Source of the DNA: Pseudomonas sp. H3(2019)
GTDB taxonomy: Bacteria > Pseudomonadota > Gammaproteobacteria > Pseudomonadales > Pseudomonadaceae
Length of the DNA stretch: 64,000 nt
Direction of reading: 5' to 3'
NCBI RefSeq assembly: GCF_007713465.1
Contig: NZ_VMSG01000017.1
Location: forward strand, 1-64,000
In this document: positions 61,391-64,000 of the stretch, in pieces
Numbering within the stretch: the first letter of the stretch is position 1
How the letters are laid out: each line of letters opens with the position of its first letter
The notes under the pieces: generated by a model
What the model was told of the DNA's origin: nothing
Seen by the model: only the letters and a program-made list of their open reading frames with translations
Database searches by the model: none
Made by a program: the position numbers and the translations under genes

Positions 61391-62608
61391 TTACGTGCGG
61401 TATTCGGCGTTGATCTTCACGTATTCGTGAGACAGGTCGGTGGTCCAGATGGTTTCGCTGCAATCGCCGCGACCCAGCTCGATACGAATGGTGATTTCTT
61501 CGCGTTGCATCACGGCCGAACCCTGGGCTTCGGTGTAAGTCGCGGCGCGGGCACCGCGGCTGGCGATGCAGACTTCGCCAAGAAACACGTCGATCTTGCT
61601 CACGTCCAGATTCGGCACGCCGGCACGACCAACGGCCGCCAGGATGCGCCCCCAGTTTGGATCGGAGGCGAACAGCGCGGTCTTGATCAATGGCGAATGC
61701 GCCACGGTGTAACCGACGTCCAGGCACTCCTGGTGATTGCCTCCGCCGTTGACTTCAACGGTGACGAACTTGGTCGCGCCTTCGCCGTCGCGAACGATCG
61801 CCTGGGCCACATCCATGCACACTTCAAACACCGCCTGCTTCAGCGCCGCGAACAGTGGACCGCTGGCTTCGGTGATTTCCGGCAGTGCAGCCTTGCCTGT
61901 CGCGATCAGCATGCAGCAGTCGTTGGTCGAGGTGTCGCCATCGATGGTGATGCGGTTGAACGACTTGTTGGCGCCGTCCAGCAACAGGTTCTGCAACACG
62001 TCGCGGGAGACTTTGGCGTCGGTGGCGATGTAACCGAGCATAGTCGCCATGTTCGGGCGAATCATGCCGGCGCCTTTGCTGATACCGGTGACGGTGATGG
62101 TCACGCCTTCATGCTGGAACTGGCGGCTCGCACCCTTTGGCAGGGTGTCGGTGGTCATGATCCCGGTGGCCGCGGCCTCCCAATTGTTCTCCGACAAGTC
62201 GTCGAGGGCAGCTTGCAGCGCACCTTCGATCTTCTCGACCGGCAGCGGCTCACCGATCACGCCGGTGGAGTACGGCAGCACGAGACTGGCATCGACGCCG
62301 GTCAATTCAGCCAGTTTGGCGCAGGTGCGCTCGGCGGCAGCCAGACCAGGCTCACCGGTACCGGCGTTGGCATTGCCGGTGTTGGTCAGCAGGTAACGTA
62401 CCGGGCCTTGTACACGTTGTTTGGCCAGAATCACCGGCGCTGCGCAAAACGCGTTCAACGTGAACACGCCGGCAACCGTAGAACCTTCAGCGCAGCGCAT
62501 GACCACGACATCTTTGCGCCCGGGGCGCTTGATGCCGGCCGAAGCGATACCGAGTTCAAATCCGGCAACCGGGTGCAACGTTGGCAAAGGACCAAGACCA
62601 ACAGCCAT
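61391..62608 (-). CDS. argJ: Bifunctional ornithine acetyltransferase / N-acetylglutamate synthase ArgJ
   Basis: 405 residues. Self-cleavage site with nucleophile Thr in KGAGMIRPNMATMLGYIATD; also TTDTLPKGA and EVNGGGNHQECLDVG. The precursor splits before the Thr into alpha and beta chains. It transfers acetyl from N-acetylornithine to glutamate in arginine synthesis. In pseudomonads argJ lies next to secA, as here. Confidence 0.97.
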   Translation of the reverse strand: MAVGLGPLPTLHPVAGFELGIASAGIKRPGRKDVVVMRCAEGSTVAGVFTLNAFCAAPVILAKQRVQGPVRYLLTNTGNANAGTGEPGLAAAERTCAKLAELTGVDASLVLPYSTGVIGEPLPVEKIEGALQAALDDLSENNWEAAATGIMTTDTLPKGASRQFQHEGVTITVTGISKGAGMIRPNMATMLGYIATDAKVSRDVLQNLLLDGANKSFNRITIDGDTSTNDCCMLIATGKAALPEITEASGPLFAALKQAVFEVCMDVAQAIVRDGEGATKFVTVEVNGGGNHQECLDVGYTVAHSPLIKTALFASDPNWGRILAAVGRAGVPNLDVSKIDVFLGEVCIASRGARAATYTEAQGSAVMQREEITIRIELGRGDCSETIWTTDLSHEYVKINAEYRT

Positions 62609-62746
62609 GAAAGCGCTCCTCTTAATGTAATGTCTGCACCGTCGTCGCCCTGTTCTTTTTAACCTGGCATCGGTGTTTTAAATGGTAAAACGCCGCGACG
62701 GCTGATGCCGGTCGCGGCGCGGGTATTTCAATGTCTGGCAGAAATC

Positions 62747-64000
<1,254 letters not shown>

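Overview
The window looks like a chromosome segment of a Pseudomonas, most likely of the P. fluorescens group. The evidence is the gene content and order (queC-queE-cpoB-oprL-tolBARQ-ybgC-ruvBAC-yebC-aspS, then slyX and an OprD porin), the OprD and CopR/CopS type proteins, and the GTGGGAGCGAGCTTGCTCGC type REP repeats. The left 36.8 kb is an integrated mobile element and the right 27 kb is core chromosome. No homology search could be run; family names come from recognising motifs and gene order.

Element, 1-36756. This is the integrase-proximal part of an integrative and conjugative element (ICE) of the PFGI-1/PAPI-1/ICEclc type, inserted at the 3' end of a tRNA-Lys gene (36757-36832, minus strand). 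Its other end lies left of the window. From left to right: (1) a copper/silver cargo cluster at 1-6216, with the end of a CusA pump, CusF, a membrane methyltransferase-like protein, several small Met/Cys-rich exported proteins, and the CopR-CopS two-component system next to a cop-box-like palindrome; (2) a first transfer block at 6417-11981 (TIGR03759, lytic transglycosylase, TIGR03765, TraD, TIGR03747), followed by an accessory insert at 11991-14739 (UvrD-like helicase, 101-aa protein, inverted DUF6710-like gene); (3) a second transfer block at 14939-23665 (RAQPRD, TIGR03758, 03745, 03750, 03746, 03749, 03752, 03751, TraC-like ATPase TIGR03744, DsbA-like protein); (4) an AT-rich orphan gene at 23826-26348 for an 840-residue membrane-anchored protein of unknown function; (5) a third transfer block at 26512-31170 (TIGR03757, TraU-like TIGR03756, TIGR03755, TraG); (6) DUF3742, a ParDE toxin-antitoxin pair, an orphan 153-aa gene, the MobH relaxase TraI and the tyrosine integrase, whose genes overlap by ATGA.

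Chromosome, 36757-64000. Leftward-transcribed genes cover preQ0 synthesis (QueE, QueC), the Tol-Pal envelope machine (YbgC, TolQ, TolR, TolA, TolB, OprL/Pal, CpoB), Holliday-junction processing (RuvA, RuvB, RuvC), YebC/PmpR and aspartyl-tRNA synthetase. After FmdB-like and ribbon-helix-helix genes come a membrane-anchored cold-shock-domain protein, SlyX, a HIT protein and an OprD porin. The last part holds MscS, YajQ, a ketopantoate-reductase-like protein, a sensor kinase, a cobalamin adenosyltransferase, a Nudix-ThiE-like fusion, a glutathione S-transferase, ArgJ and the C-terminal part of SecA, which runs off the right edge.

How it fits together: the ICE encodes a type IV (MPF-G class) mating apparatus, a MobH relaxase and coupling protein to move it, an integrase for tRNA-Lys insertion, copper resistance as the visible host benefit, ParDE as a likely stabiliser, and unassigned cargo in the gaps between transfer blocks. 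The best candidates for something undescribed are the 840-aa AT-rich gene, the helicase/DUF6710 insert and the 153-aa orphan beside the relaxase.
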